A stretch of DNA of 26,475 bases from Pseudomonadota bacterium (GCA_023424215.1 JAFAEC010000218.1:1-26475), one strand, 5' to 3'. Positions 12,865 to 21,720 are shown, numbered from the stretch's first letter. Numbers and translations: made by a program. Notes: generated from the sequence alone by a model not told the origin.

Positions 12865-15081
12865 ATGAGCGCTCCCCAGAAGTCCATGGCCGAACTGGCC
12901 GCCGAATACGGTCTCGCCCCCAACGAGTACCAGGTGATCCTCGACCGGCTGGGCCGCGAGCCGAACCAGGTCGAACTGGGGGTCTTCTCGGTGATGTGGT
13001 CGGAGCACTGCTCCTACAAGTCGTCGAAGATCCACCTCGGCAAATTCCCCACCAAGGGCGCGCGGGTGATCTGCGGGCCGGGCGAGAACGCCGGGGTCAT
13101 CGACATCGACGACGGCGACGCCTGCATCTTCAAGATGGAGAGCCACAATCACCCGTCCTACATCGAGCCCTACCAGGGCGCGGCGACCGGCGTCGGCGGC
13201 ATCATGCGCGATGTCTTCACCATGGGCGCGCGGCCGGTGGCGCTGCTGAACGCCCTTCGCTTCGGCGATCCGTCGCACGAGAAGACCAAGCGGCTGGTTT
13301 CGGGCGTGGTCTCGGGCATCGGCGGCTACGGCAACTGCGTGGGCGTGCCGACGGTCGGCGGCGAGACCAACTTCCACCGCGGCTACAACGGCAACATCCT
13401 GGTCAACGCCATGTGCGTGGGCCTGGCGAAGGCCGACAGCATCTTCTACTCGGCCGCCCCGGCTCCGGGCCTGAGCGTGGTCTATTTCGGCTCCAAGACC
13501 GGCCGCGACGGCATCCATGGGGCGACCATGGCCTCGGCCGAGTTCGACGAGGATTCGGACGAGAAGCGCCCGACCGTGCAGGTCGGCGATCCCTTCGCCG
13601 AGAAGCTGCTGATCGAGGCGACGCTGGAGTTGATGGCCTCGGGCGCGGTGGCGGCGATCCAGGACATGGGCGCGGCCGGCCTGACCTCCTCGTCCGTCGA
13701 GATGGCCGGCAAGGGCGGCGTCGGCATCGAACTGAACATGGACGCCGTGCCCCAGCGCGAGGAGGGCATGACCGCCTACGAGATGATGCTCTCGGAGAGC
13801 CAGGAGCGGATGCTGGCGGTGCTGAAGCCGGGCCGCGAGGAAGACGGCTACCGCATCTTCAAAAAGTGGGGTCTGGACGCCGCGGTGATCGGCCAGACCA
13901 CCGACACCGGCCATCTGGTGCTCAAGCATCACGGCGAGACGGTCTGCGACGTGCCGCTGGCCCCGCTGTTTGACGACGCGCCGATGTACGACCGCCCCTG
14001 GGTGCAGCCCGAGCTGCAGCCGCGGCTGGATCCGAAGGAAGTCCCGGCGCCCGAGAGCTGGGTCGACGCGGTGATCAAGGTGGTGTGCTGCCCGGACATG
14101 GCCTCGAAGCGGTGGATCTGGGAGCAGTACGACCGGCACGTGATGGCCGACACCCTGCACGACTCGGCGACCGGCGCGGATGCGGGCGTGGTGCGGGTGC
14201 ACGGCTCCGACAAGGGGCTGGCGGTCACCTCGGACGTGACGCCGCGCTACGTGCAGGCCGATCCCTACGAGGGCGGCAAGCAGGCCGTGGCCGAGGCGTG
14301 GCGCAACCTGACCGCGGTGGGGTCGCGGCCGATCGCCATCACCGACAACCTGAACTTCGGCAATCCGCAGCGGCCCGAGATCATGGGCCAGATCGTGCGC
14401 GCCATCGACGGCATGGCCGAGGCCTGCCGCGTGCTGGACTTCCCGGTCGTGAGCGGCAACGTCAGCCTCTACAACGAGACCAACGGCGTCGCCATTCCGC
14501 CGACCCCGACGGTCGGGGCGGTGGGCCTGCTGCCCAACTACGACGTGGTGGCCGGCTTCGGCGGCATGGCCGAGGGCGACGTGCTGGTGCTGATTGGCGA
14601 CACCGTCGGGGAGCTGGGATCCTCGGTCTACCTGCGCGAGGTGCTGGGCCGCGAGGACGGCGCGCCGCCGTCGGTGGACCTGGCGCTGGAGAGGAAGACC
14701 GGCGACTTCGTGCGCGGCCTGATCGAGGCCGGCGATCTGACCTGCGTGCACGATCTGTCCGACGGCGGCCTGATCGGAGCGGCGGCGGACATGGCGCTGG
14801 CGTCCGACTGCGGGGTCGATCTGGACGCCACCAGCCCGACCCACGCGCACGTCCTGCTGTTCGGCGAGGACCAGGCCCGCTACCTCGCCGCCGTGCCGGA
14901 CGCCACCGACCTGATCGCCAAGGCGCAGGAGGCGGGCCTGCACGCCTCGGTCGTCGGCCGGGCCAAGGGACGCGACTTCGCCTCGTCCGGGCCGAACGGC
15001 GAGCTGTTCCGCCTGCCGCTCGACCACCTGCGCGAGATGCACGAGAGCTGGATGCCGAACTGGCTCGAGGGTCGCGCCTGA
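12865..15081 (+). CDS. purL: FGAM synthase large subunit PurL
   Basis: PurL is the ATP-dependent synthase subunit that converts FGAR to FGAM with ammonia supplied by PurQ, with PurS as the linker. At 738 residues it is the small type that needs separate PurS and PurQ, both of which are in this window. Motifs include WSEHCSYKSSK (45-55), KMESHNHPS (90-98), GAATGVGGIMRDVFTMGARP (105-124) and QDMGAAGLTSSS in the first half. The second half repeats the fold with DNLNFGNP and VHDLSDGGL. The ATG is followed by a normal N-terminus and has no SD. The stop overlaps the next ATG as TGATG. Confidence 0.98.
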   Translation: MSAPQKSMAELAAEYGLAPNEYQVILDRLGREPNQVELGVFSVMWSEHCSYKSSKIHLGKFPTKGARVICGPGENAGVIDIDDGDACIFKMESHNHPSYIEPYQGAATGVGGIMRDVFTMGARPVALLNALRFGDPSHEKTKRLVSGVVSGIGGYGNCVGVPTVGGETNFHRGYNGNILVNAMCVGLAKADSIFYSAAPAPGLSVVYFGSKTGRDGIHGATMASAEFDEDSDEKRPTVQVGDPFAEKLLIEATLELMASGAVAAIQDMGAAGLTSSSVEMAGKGGVGIELNMDAVPQREEGMTAYEMMLSESQERMLAVLKPGREEDGYRIFKKWGLDAAVIGQTTDTGHLVLKHHGETVCDVPLAPLFDDAPMYDRPWVQPELQPRLDPKEVPAPESWVDAVIKVVCCPDMASKRWIWEQYDRHVMADTLHDSATGADAGVVRVHGSDKGLAVTSDVTPRYVQADPYEGGKQAVAEAWRNLTAVGSRPIAITDNLNFGNPQRPEIMGQIVRAIDGMAEACRVLDFPVVSGNVSLYNETNGVAIPPTPTVGAVGLLPNYDVVAGFGGMAEGDVLVLIGDTVGELGSSVYLREVLGREDGAPPSVDLALERKTGDFVRGLIEAGDLTCVHDLSDGGLIGAAADMALASDCGVDLDATSPTHAHVLLFGEDQARYLAAVPDATDLIAKAQEAGLHASVVGRAKGRDFASSGPNGELFRLPLDHLREMHESWMPNWLEGRA

Positions 15082-15407
15082 TGCGGGCTGCGGCCGTCGC
15101 GCTGGCGGCGCTGACGCTCGTCGGTTGCGAAGGCGGCGGCGACCCCGTCGAGAGCGCCCTGCGCGAGGCGGCGGCGGCGAACCACGCCGCGGTGACGAAG
15201 GAGACGGTGGTCGACACCGCTCCCGTGTCCGATCGCGACAGCGCGGCGGTGGCGCGGCTGCTGACGGCCGAGAGGCAGGCGCTCGCCGCCGCGGAGGCGG
15301 CGCTGGTCCAGGCGAAGGCCCCGCAGGTCAGGCGCCTGGCCGAGGCGTCGCGCGACGCGCACCGCAGCCGCATCGCGGAACTGGAAGCGTGGCGGCCGAC
15401 GGAGTGA
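15081..15407 (+). CDS. Small helical lipoprotein coupled to purL
   Basis: The ATG overlaps the purL stop. The 108-residue product has a lipoprotein signal (MRAAAVALAALTLVGC, Cys16 in LVGC). After a short Gly-rich linker it forms Ala/Arg/Glu-rich helices, probably coiled or hairpin, through RIAELEAW near the C-terminus. It is predicted to sit lipid-anchored in the periplasm. I do not recognise a family. The 5' end is well supported by the overlap and the lipobox; phoD follows after 52 nt that include a promoter-like element. Confidence 0.75.
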   Translation: MRAAAVALAALTLVGCEGGGDPVESALREAAAANHAAVTKETVVDTAPVSDRDSAAVARLLTAERQALAAAEAALVQAKAPQVRRLAEASRDAHRSRIAELEAWRPTE

Positions 15408-15425
15408 CGACCGTCACATTTCCCG

Positions 15426-15433
15426 GCTAGGTC
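15426..15433 (+). promoter_or_regulatory. Candidate phoD -10 element
   Basis: GCTAGGTC matches seven of eight positions of the Caulobacter GCTANAWC -10. GTGACGA at 15404-15410 may be the -35, 15 nt upstream. CCGTCACATTT between them resembles one Pho-box half, but the second half is absent. Confidence 0.4.
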
Positions 15434-15459
15434 GGAACCTCGATCCCGAGGAGACTTCC

Positions 15460-17028
15460 ATGCGCCTGCCCGATTTCGTATCCCGCCGCGGCCTGATGCT
15501 GGGGTTCGGCGCCGGGGGCGTGGTGCTGGGCTCGGGCCGGCAGGCGCTGGCCGATCCGGTCTTCGCCGAATACCCCTTCCAGCTCGGCGTGGCGTCAGGC
15601 GATCCGACGCCGGACGGCTTCGTGATCTGGACCCGTCTGGCCCCCCGCCCGCTGGAGCCGGGCCACGGCATGCCGTCGGCCCCGGTGCCGGTGCGCTGGG
15701 AGGTCGGAACCGACCGCAGCCTGTCGAACGTGGTCCGCCGCGGCGAGGCGATCGCCCGTCCCGAGCTGGGCCACGCCGTCCATGTCGAGCTCGAGGGCCT
15801 GGAGCCCGGCCGGGACTATTTCTACCGCTTCATCGCCGGGGCCGAGCGGACGGCGACGGGCCGGGCGAAGACCGCGCCGGCGGCCGGAATGGCGGTGGCG
15901 CGCTCCCGCTTCGGCGTGGTCGGCTGCCAGGCCTACGAGCAGGGCTTCTACACGGCCCACCGGCGGATCGCGGGCGAGGACCTGGATTTCATCTACTGCT
16001 ACGGCGACTACATCTACGAGGGCCGGGGCAGCCGGACCTATACCGGCTCGGGCGGGACGGTGGAGAACCCGCGCCAGCACCTCGGCGGCGAGATCTACAG
16101 CCTGGACGACTACCGGCGGCGGTACGCGCAGTACAAGATGGATGCGGACCTGCAGGCCAGCCATGCGGCGGCGGCGTGGTTCGTGACCTGGGACGACCAC
16201 GAGGTGGCCAACAACTGGGTCTCGGACCTCGACGACGGCGTGCCGCCGGAGGTTTTCCTGCTGCGCCGGCAGGCGGCGGCCCAGGCCTTCTACGAGCACA
16301 TGCCGCTTCGCCGCTCGGCCTTCCCGCGCGGGGCCGAGATGCAGCTGTACCGGCACGCGGCTTGGGGCGACCTGCTGGACCTGAACTTCCTCGACACCCG
16401 CTCGCATCGCTCGGACCAGCCCTGCGGCGACAGCTGGGCGACGACCTGCGACGGCGTCAGCGACGCCGCCGCCCAGGTGCTGGGCGAGGCGCAGGAGCAG
16501 TGGCTGTACCGCAATCTCGACCGTTCGCAGGCGCGCTGGAAGGTGCTGGCCCAGCAGATCATGGTCATGGACCTGGATCGGCGCGAGGGGCCGGAGACGG
16601 GTTTCAACCTCGACAGCTGGGCGGGCTACCGCATCCCGCGCCAGCGGCTGCTGGACCGGCTGCACCAGCGCCGCATCGGCAACGTCGTGGTGCTGACCGG
16701 CGACGAGCACCAGAACTATGCCGGCGAACTGCACCGCGACAGCCGTAATCCGGAGGGGCGGCCGGTGGCCGCGGAGTTCGTCACCACCTCGATCAGCTCG
16801 TCGGGCGACGGCGTGGACCAGCAGCCGCGGGGCCGGCAGTACCTCGCCGACAACCCGTTCCTGAAGTTCAACAACGCCCAGCGCGGCTATGTCGTCTGCG
16901 ACGTGACGCCGGAAGCATGGCGCACCGGGTTCAAGGTCCTGGACAAGGTTTCGGAGCGGAACGGCACGCTCACCACGCGGGCGGTCTACGCCGTCGAGAG
17001 CGGCGACGGGCGCGTCGTTCCGGGCTGA
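15460..17028 (+). CDS. phoD: PhoD-family alkaline phosphatase/phosphodiesterase, Tat-exported
   Basis: PhoD enzymes hydrolyse phosphate mono- and diesters outside the cytoplasm to scavenge phosphate, using Fe3+ and Ca2+. The 522-residue protein has a Tat signal (SRRGLMLGF, residues 8-16), a PhoD N-terminal Ig-like domain (to about 140, PFQLGVASGDPTPDGFVIWTR) and the catalytic domain. Visible ligands are Cys156 in VGCQAYEQGFY, Asp183 in YGDYIYEG, the WDDHEVANN motif (244-252) and GDEHQNY (414-420). GAGGAG precedes the ATG. Regulation by phosphate is likely for the family, but only a half Pho-box-like site is seen. Confidence 0.95.
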   Translation: MRLPDFVSRRGLMLGFGAGGVVLGSGRQALADPVFAEYPFQLGVASGDPTPDGFVIWTRLAPRPLEPGHGMPSAPVPVRWEVGTDRSLSNVVRRGEAIARPELGHAVHVELEGLEPGRDYFYRFIAGAERTATGRAKTAPAAGMAVARSRFGVVGCQAYEQGFYTAHRRIAGEDLDFIYCYGDYIYEGRGSRTYTGSGGTVENPRQHLGGEIYSLDDYRRRYAQYKMDADLQASHAAAAWFVTWDDHEVANNWVSDLDDGVPPEVFLLRRQAAAQAFYEHMPLRRSAFPRGAEMQLYRHAAWGDLLDLNFLDTRSHRSDQPCGDSWATTCDGVSDAAAQVLGEAQEQWLYRNLDRSQARWKVLAQQIMVMDLDRREGPETGFNLDSWAGYRIPRQRLLDRLHQRRIGNVVVLTGDEHQNYAGELHRDSRNPEGRPVAAEFVTTSISSSGDGVDQQPRGRQYLADNPFLKFNNAQRGYVVCDVTPEAWRTGFKVLDKVSERNGTLTTRAVYAVESGDGRVVPG

Positions 17029-17119
17029 TTCCGCCCCGAGACATGGAAGATATTCCGGGGTGGATTTGAGCGACTTCTCCGGTGGAAAGGCGCGACAACG
17101 AGGATAGCGGCGCGCGCCG

Positions 17120-17138
17120 CCGGGGCGTCCGGCCCCGG
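17120..17138. terminator. Stem-loop between convergent phoD and DUF5694 genes
   Basis: CCGGGGC, loop GTCCG, GCCCCGG gives seven GC pairs just after the DUF5694 stop (minus) and 92 nt past phoD. There is no T-run, so intrinsic termination is uncertain. The rest of the 112-nt gap shows nothing else convincing. Confidence 0.4.
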
Positions 17139-17140
17139 AT

Positions 17141-17971
17141 TCACGGCGTCGGCAGGTAGTCCGCGGGCGAGACAAGGTGGAAACCGGGCGTCGTCTCGAC
17201 CATCTGCCGGAGCCAGTAGTTGTGGCCCGAGCCGTAGACGACGACGATACGGTCGCCGGGTCGCGCGACCTGCAAGAGGCGCGCGAATATCTGGGCGTTG
17301 CGGGCGTACCAGCGGGCGTTCAGCACCGCGCCCGGCTGGTCGTCGCCGGCCCCGAAGCTCATCAGCCTGGCGTAGAAGCCCTGGTCCCAGCGGACCCGTT
17401 CGGGGGCGTTGGTCCGGGCCAGCAGCTGGCCGACGGATTCCGTCGCCTGCCGCTCTTCGAGATCGGCGAGCATGGCGGCGATCTCGCCATGCATGGCGCC
17501 GAGCCTCTCCGCCTCACCGTGAGCCTCGGCCCAGCGCTGGACGTCCTCGAAGGGGAAGTAGGAGGGCTGGCCCTCGCGGTCCTGCTCGTCGATGGCGTAG
17601 ACGCGCTCGAGGCCGAGACGATGCGCCAGCCGGTAGCCCACCTGGATCCGCTCGTCGGGATTGGTCAGCAGGTCGGCCGGGGTGAAGGCCGGGTAGCGGT
17701 GATCCAGCATCGTCGCCTGGTCGCGGGCGATGCGCTCGACCGCCACGACGGTGGGCCGGAAACGCGCCAGCGCCTCGGCGACGGCGTCCAGCTGCGCCTG
17801 CTTCGCGGGCGTGGTGACCGGGTCGATGCGGGCGTTGTGCAGGTCCTGCCCCGGGTTGGACATGTGATAGGTCCCGAGGATCATCACCTCGATCGGCTCA
17901 GGCTCCGCCGTCTGGGCGAGAGCCGCGGTCGGCAGGACGAGGGCCGCGAGGGCGGCGAGGATCTTCAGCAT
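17141..17971 (-). CDS. DUF5694 protein, exported, TraB/TIKI-like motifs
   Basis: The 276-residue protein has a clean signal peptide (MLKILAALAALVLPTAALAQ), so it is periplasmic. The mature part fits DUF5694: VMILGTYHMSNPG at 29-41, RPTVVAVER, a YRLAHRLGLERVYAIDEQD segment and VVVYGSGHNYWLRQM near 243-257. The two G-x-x-H motifs (GTYH ending at His36, GSGH ending at His250) and the Glu of VAVER recall the TraB/TIKI/EreA-ChaN superfamily, suggesting a metal-dependent hydrolase. That link is inference. GGAG lies 8 nt before the ATG. It lies 56 nt downstream of the metallophosphoesterase gene and may share its transcript. Confidence 0.8.
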   Translation of the reverse strand: MLKILAALAALVLPTAALAQTAEPEPIEVMILGTYHMSNPGQDLHNARIDPVTTPAKQAQLDAVAEALARFRPTVVAVERIARDQATMLDHRYPAFTPADLLTNPDERIQVGYRLAHRLGLERVYAIDEQDREGQPSYFPFEDVQRWAEAHGEAERLGAMHGEIAAMLADLEERQATESVGQLLARTNAPERVRWDQGFYARLMSFGAGDDQPGAVLNARWYARNAQIFARLLQVARPGDRIVVVYGSGHNYWLRQMVETTPGFHLVSPADYLPTP

Positions 17972-18027
17972 CGGGGGCTCCGTGGCGTCTCGGGGTGAGA
18001 GGCCGCGAGCGGAGCCGTTGGATGCAG

Positions 18028-18849
18028 TCAGGCCGCGGGAATCGCCTGGGTCAGCCGACCGCCCACCCGGATCGGTTCGACCCGCGTGGCCAGCCCCGTC
18101 CTGTCGTCGGTCTCGACATAGACGCCGCAGATGGTGGCCGGGCCGTGAGCCGGCGTGTAACGCCCGCCGGAGAGGCGGGTGGTGAAGCGGCGGAGCGGCT
18201 CTTCCTTGTCGTTGCCGATCACGGAATCGTAGTCGCAGCAGCCGCCGGCGTCGGTCTGGTAGGCGGTGCCGTTCGGCAGGATCTGGCAGTCGGCGGTCGG
18301 CACGTGGGTGTGGGTGCCGACCACCAGCGAGGCGCGGCCGTCGCAGAAATGGCCCATGGCCATCTTCTCGGAGGTGGCCTCGCAGTGGATGTCGACGACG
18401 ATGGCGTCGGCGGCCATGCCGAGGGGACAGGCGGCGAGCTCCTTCTCCACCGCGCTGAAGGGGTCGTCCATCGGGTCCATGTGCACGCGCCCCAGCACGT
18501 TCATGACCAGCACCTGCCGGCCCGAATGGGTCTCGAACAGATTGGCCCCGGCGCCCGGCGCATCCATCAGGCGCGGGTAGTTGAGCGGCCGGATCAGGCG
18601 CGGCTCGCGCACGATGTAGGTCAGGGCCTCGCGCTGGTCCCAGCTGTGGTTGCCCAGCGTCAGGCAGTCGGCCCCGGCCATGAACAGGTCGTTGGCCGTG
18701 TTCTCGGTGATGCCGAAGCCGCCGGCGGCATTCTCGGCGTTGACCACCACGAAGTCGAGCTTCAGGTCGCGCTTGAGCGCGGGCAGGTGGTCGCTGAGGC
18801 CGTCGCGGCCGGACTTGCCGACCACATCGCCGAAGAACGCGAGACGCAT
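18028..18849 (-). CDS. YmdB-type (TIGR00282) metallophosphoesterase
   Basis: The 273-residue cytosolic protein has the calcineurin-like fold of the YmdB family, whose Bacillus member is a cyclic-nucleotide phosphodiesterase affecting biofilm and sporulation choices. Metal-site motifs are MRLAFFGDVVGKSGRD (Asp8), VVVNAENAAGGFGI, LTLGNHSWDQ, VVDIHCEATSEK and VVGTHTHVPTAD. The ATG at 18849 begins the conserved N-terminus directly; the longer open frame upstream overlaps fau. It follows fau by 5 nt, so they form an operon. The same order (6S RNA, fau, this gene) occurs in other alphaproteobacteria. Confidence 0.93.
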   Translation of the reverse strand: MRLAFFGDVVGKSGRDGLSDHLPALKRDLKLDFVVVNAENAAGGFGITENTANDLFMAGADCLTLGNHSWDQREALTYIVREPRLIRPLNYPRLMDAPGAGANLFETHSGRQVLVMNVLGRVHMDPMDDPFSAVEKELAACPLGMAADAIVVDIHCEATSEKMAMGHFCDGRASLVVGTHTHVPTADCQILPNGTAYQTDAGGCCDYDSVIGNDKEEPLRRFTTRLSGGRYTPAHGPATICGVYVETDDRTGLATRVEPIRVGGRLTQAIPAA

Positions 18850-18854
18850 GGAGA

Positions 18855-19406
18855 TCAGACCTTTCGCGCGGCGGTATAGCCGGTCTCGGTCAGAACGCCA
18901 TGCAGGCGGATGTCGTGGCGCTCCAGCGGCAGATGGCTGACCTGCTGGCCGGCGTAGGCGAGACCGATGCGCAGGGCGTGCGGCAAGGCGGCGAAGGTGC
19001 GGTCGTAGTAGCCGCCGCCCTGCCCCAGGCGTCCGCCCGCGGCGTCGAAGGCGAGCAGAGGCGTGAGGATCAGGTCGGGCGTCACCGCTTCCGCCAACGG
19101 CAAGGGGGCCGGGACGCCGGCGAGGTCCAGTTCCAGCGGATCGCCGAAGCGCCAGCGGCGGAAGATCATCGGCGCGTCCTGCTCGATGACCACGGGCAGG
19201 CACAGTTCGCGACCGTCCCGCTCCAGAGCGAGGCAGACGGCGTCGGCGTCCAGTTCCGATCCGATGGCGCGATAGACGGCGACGATCCGGCCCGGGGGCA
19301 GGTCGCCGGCGTGCGAGGCGGCGCGGGCGGCGGCCTCCGGCGACTGGCCGGACAGTCCCTTGCGATGGGCGCGCATCTCGGCGCGGAGGGCGCGCTTATC
19401 GGTCAT
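18855..19406 (-). CDS. fau: 5-formyltetrahydrofolate cyclo-ligase
   Basis: This enzyme (YgfA/MTHFS) uses ATP to turn 5-formyl-THF into 5,10-methenyl-THF, returning it to the one-carbon pool used in purine synthesis. The 183-residue protein starts MTDKRALRAEMRAHRK, with the conserved N-terminal K/R helix. It continues with LILTPLLAFDAAGGRLGQGG, containing GQGGGYYDR at 128-136, the ATP/folate-binding signature. The ATG at 19406 was chosen over an upstream in-frame start because it gives the normal family N-terminus. It lies downstream of the probable 6S RNA, the pairing known from many proteobacteria. Confidence 0.95.
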   Translation of the reverse strand: MTDKRALRAEMRAHRKGLSGQSPEAAARAASHAGDLPPGRIVAVYRAIGSELDADAVCLALERDGRELCLPVVIEQDAPMIFRRWRFGDPLELDLAGVPAPLPLAEAVTPDLILTPLLAFDAAGGRLGQGGGYYDRTFAALPHALRIGLAYAGQQVSHLPLERHDIRLHGVLTETGYTAARKV

Positions 19407-19454
19407 GGGGGAGAGGTAGCGGATTTGGCGCGCGGCGCCGAGCTTGAGGCCGAG

Positions 19455-19508
19455 AGCCCCTCCACCGCTTCGCGGTCCCCCTCCCCATCGCTGCGCGACG
19501 GGGAGGAG
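19455..19508. repeat. Intergenic palindromic repeat
   Basis: Two adjacent stem-loops: ACCGC/GCGGT (19464-19476) and CCTCCCC-A-TCG / CGA-C-GGGGAGG (19480-19506, loop CTGCG). The pattern looks like the dispersed palindromes common between genes in Brevundimonas and Caulobacter. Only one copy is in this window, so dispersal is inferred. Confidence 0.55.
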
Positions 19509-19518
19509 ACGCGGCCGC

Positions 19519-19596
19519 GCGCTCAAGCAGCGAGGCTCCGCGAGCCGACCCTCCGATCAAGTCGGAGGGTGACGAAGACGGCGCTCAAGCAGCGAG
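19519..19596. repeat. 16-bp direct repeat flanking a perfect 9-bp inverted repeat
   Basis: GCGCTCAAGCAGCGAG occurs at 19519-19534 and again at 19581-19596. Between the copies, ACCCTCCGA-TCAAG-TCGGAGGGT (19548-19570) forms a perfect hairpin. It lies in the fau leader if fau is read from the 6S promoter. Confidence 0.7.
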
Positions 19597-19635
19597 CCGC
19601 CGCGCGGCGAACGATAGCGCACTAAGAGGAGGAGA

Positions 19636-19785
19636 GAGGTTGGCGGCGCCGCGAGGACCGTGAAGGACTGTTCAATCCTCTCGACCTGGGTAGCCAGGTG
19701 GGCTCCGTGTGCCCAGGCCCTCGAGCCCGGACAGGGACAGATCCCGTAGAGAGAATTAAGGTCGCGAGGATTAGTCGCCTTCGAC
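19636..19785 (-). ncRNA. ssrS: Probable 6S RNA
   Basis: 6S RNA mimics an open promoter and binds sigma-70-type RNA polymerase in stationary phase. Support is both positional and structural. The segment lies upstream of fau and downstream of zapA on one strand, the conserved zapA-ssrS-fau neighbourhood. On the minus strand, bases 19759-19749 pair with 19682-19672 over 11 positions, two of them G-U; read on the plus strand those two positions would be A-C mismatches, so the minus strand is the RNA. Inside, GGCCUGGG pairs with CCCAGGUC (eight pairs), leaving a large one-sided bulge, and weaker outer pairing (GCGACC with GGUCCUCGC) extends the molecule. The ends are approximate, and I could not match the sequence to a family model. 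Confidence 0.6.
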
Positions 19786-19802
19786 GTGAGCCGCAGCATG
19801 AC

Positions 19803-19838
19803 CCGCCGGGAGCGAAGATAGTCGCTTCGCCGGGGCGG
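19803..19838 (-). terminator. Stem-loop after the S41 peptidase gene
   Basis: On the minus strand CCGCC and GCGAAG pair with CTTCGC and GGCGG around the loop CGACTAT, beginning 16 nt after the peptidase stop and just before the 6S region. There is no T-run. It may end the marR-S41 transcript or protect its 3' end. Confidence 0.4.
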
Positions 19839-19853
19839 AACAATGGCGGCCGC

Positions 19854-21202
<1,349 letters not shown>

Positions 21203-21206
<4 letters not shown>

Positions 21207-21694
21207 CGGTCGGTTCCGGAGCTGGAGGGGGCGGCGGACAGGGCCGCCGTCAGACGTTCCGTGAGCGGCTTGCGCTGCAGGGCGTCGAGCGCCCCGAGCA
21301 GGACGTCGGCCAGTGGCTGGCCGATCTCCTCGTCGAGGCTGCGGGAGGCGGCGTCGGTGGCGGCCCAGCACCGCTCAAGCAAAGGCAGGCGTTCGAGCGC
21401 GAAGGGCGTCAGGGAGACGATCCTTTCGCGCGCGTCGCTGCCCGTCTCGAGGACGACCCAGCCGCGCGCGGCCATCTGGGCCACGGTCTGGCTGATCGCG
21501 GAATGGGTGACGCCGGTGCGGGTCGACAGGGCGCGAAGGGTCGCGGGGCCCTCGTTCAGCAAGGCCCGGACGATGGGCGTGTACCGGGGCCGGTAGTCGA
21601 GCTCCGCCTCGACGTAGAGCTGCTCCACGGCCCCGTCGAGGTGCTCGATGAGGCGACGAAGCAGGACGCCGTGGGTGCGCAGCGAATGAGCCAT
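21203..21694 (-). CDS. MarR-family transcriptional regulator
   Basis: This 163-residue winged-helix protein contains the MarR core: YTPIVRALLNEGPATLRALS, the recognition helix TGVTHSAISQTVAQMAARGW and the wing WVVLETGSDARERIVSLT, followed by the helical dimerisation region. MarR proteins usually repress their own operon and release on binding a small ligand. Here the partner is the coupled S41 peptidase. An AT-rich palindrome lies 11 nt upstream of the ATG and probably is the operator. Confidence 0.93.
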
Positions 21695-21704
21695 TCGGGC
21701 GATG

Positions 21705-21720
21705 TATAAGCACTGTTATA
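21705..21720 (-). promoter_or_regulatory. Probable MarR operator/promoter palindrome
   Basis: TATAAGCACTGTTATA is an inverted repeat (TATAA, six-base centre, TTATA) in otherwise GC-rich DNA, 11 nt upstream of marR. On the minus strand TTATAC may serve as the -10, with TTTGCG about 15 nt upstream as -35. A self-binding site is the usual MarR layout. Confidence 0.55.

Noticed and set aside
12850..15042. A 730-codon open frame antisense to almost all of purL
   Set aside because: Its translation is low-complexity (His/Arg/Asp/Leu/Gly-rich) with no domain, as expected when the GC-rich third codon positions of purL are read backwards. purL itself is complete with all motifs.
15400..15433. A Pho box before phoD
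   Set aside because: Only one half-site-like CCGTCACATTT is present at a plausible distance from the -10; the partner repeat 11 nt away (CGGAGTG) does not match, so I list only the -10 element.
17029..17140. A tRNA or small gene in the phoD-DUF5694 gap
   Set aside because: No cloverleaf, T-loop sequence or supported ORF; only hairpins were found.
15595..17175. A 526-codon minus-strand frame opposite phoD
   Set aside because: Antisense shadow of phoD with no recognisable domain or SD.
18849..19203. A longer N-terminus for the metallophosphoesterase
   Set aside because: The upstream extension overlaps fau out of frame and is Arg/Ala-rich; the family N-terminus MRLAFFGDVVG starts exactly at 18849.
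19636..19785. 4.5S/SRP RNA instead of 6S RNA
   Set aside because: The conserved SRP tip sequence (GGAAGCAGCC-like with its asymmetric loop) is absent on both strands, while the gene context fits 6S.
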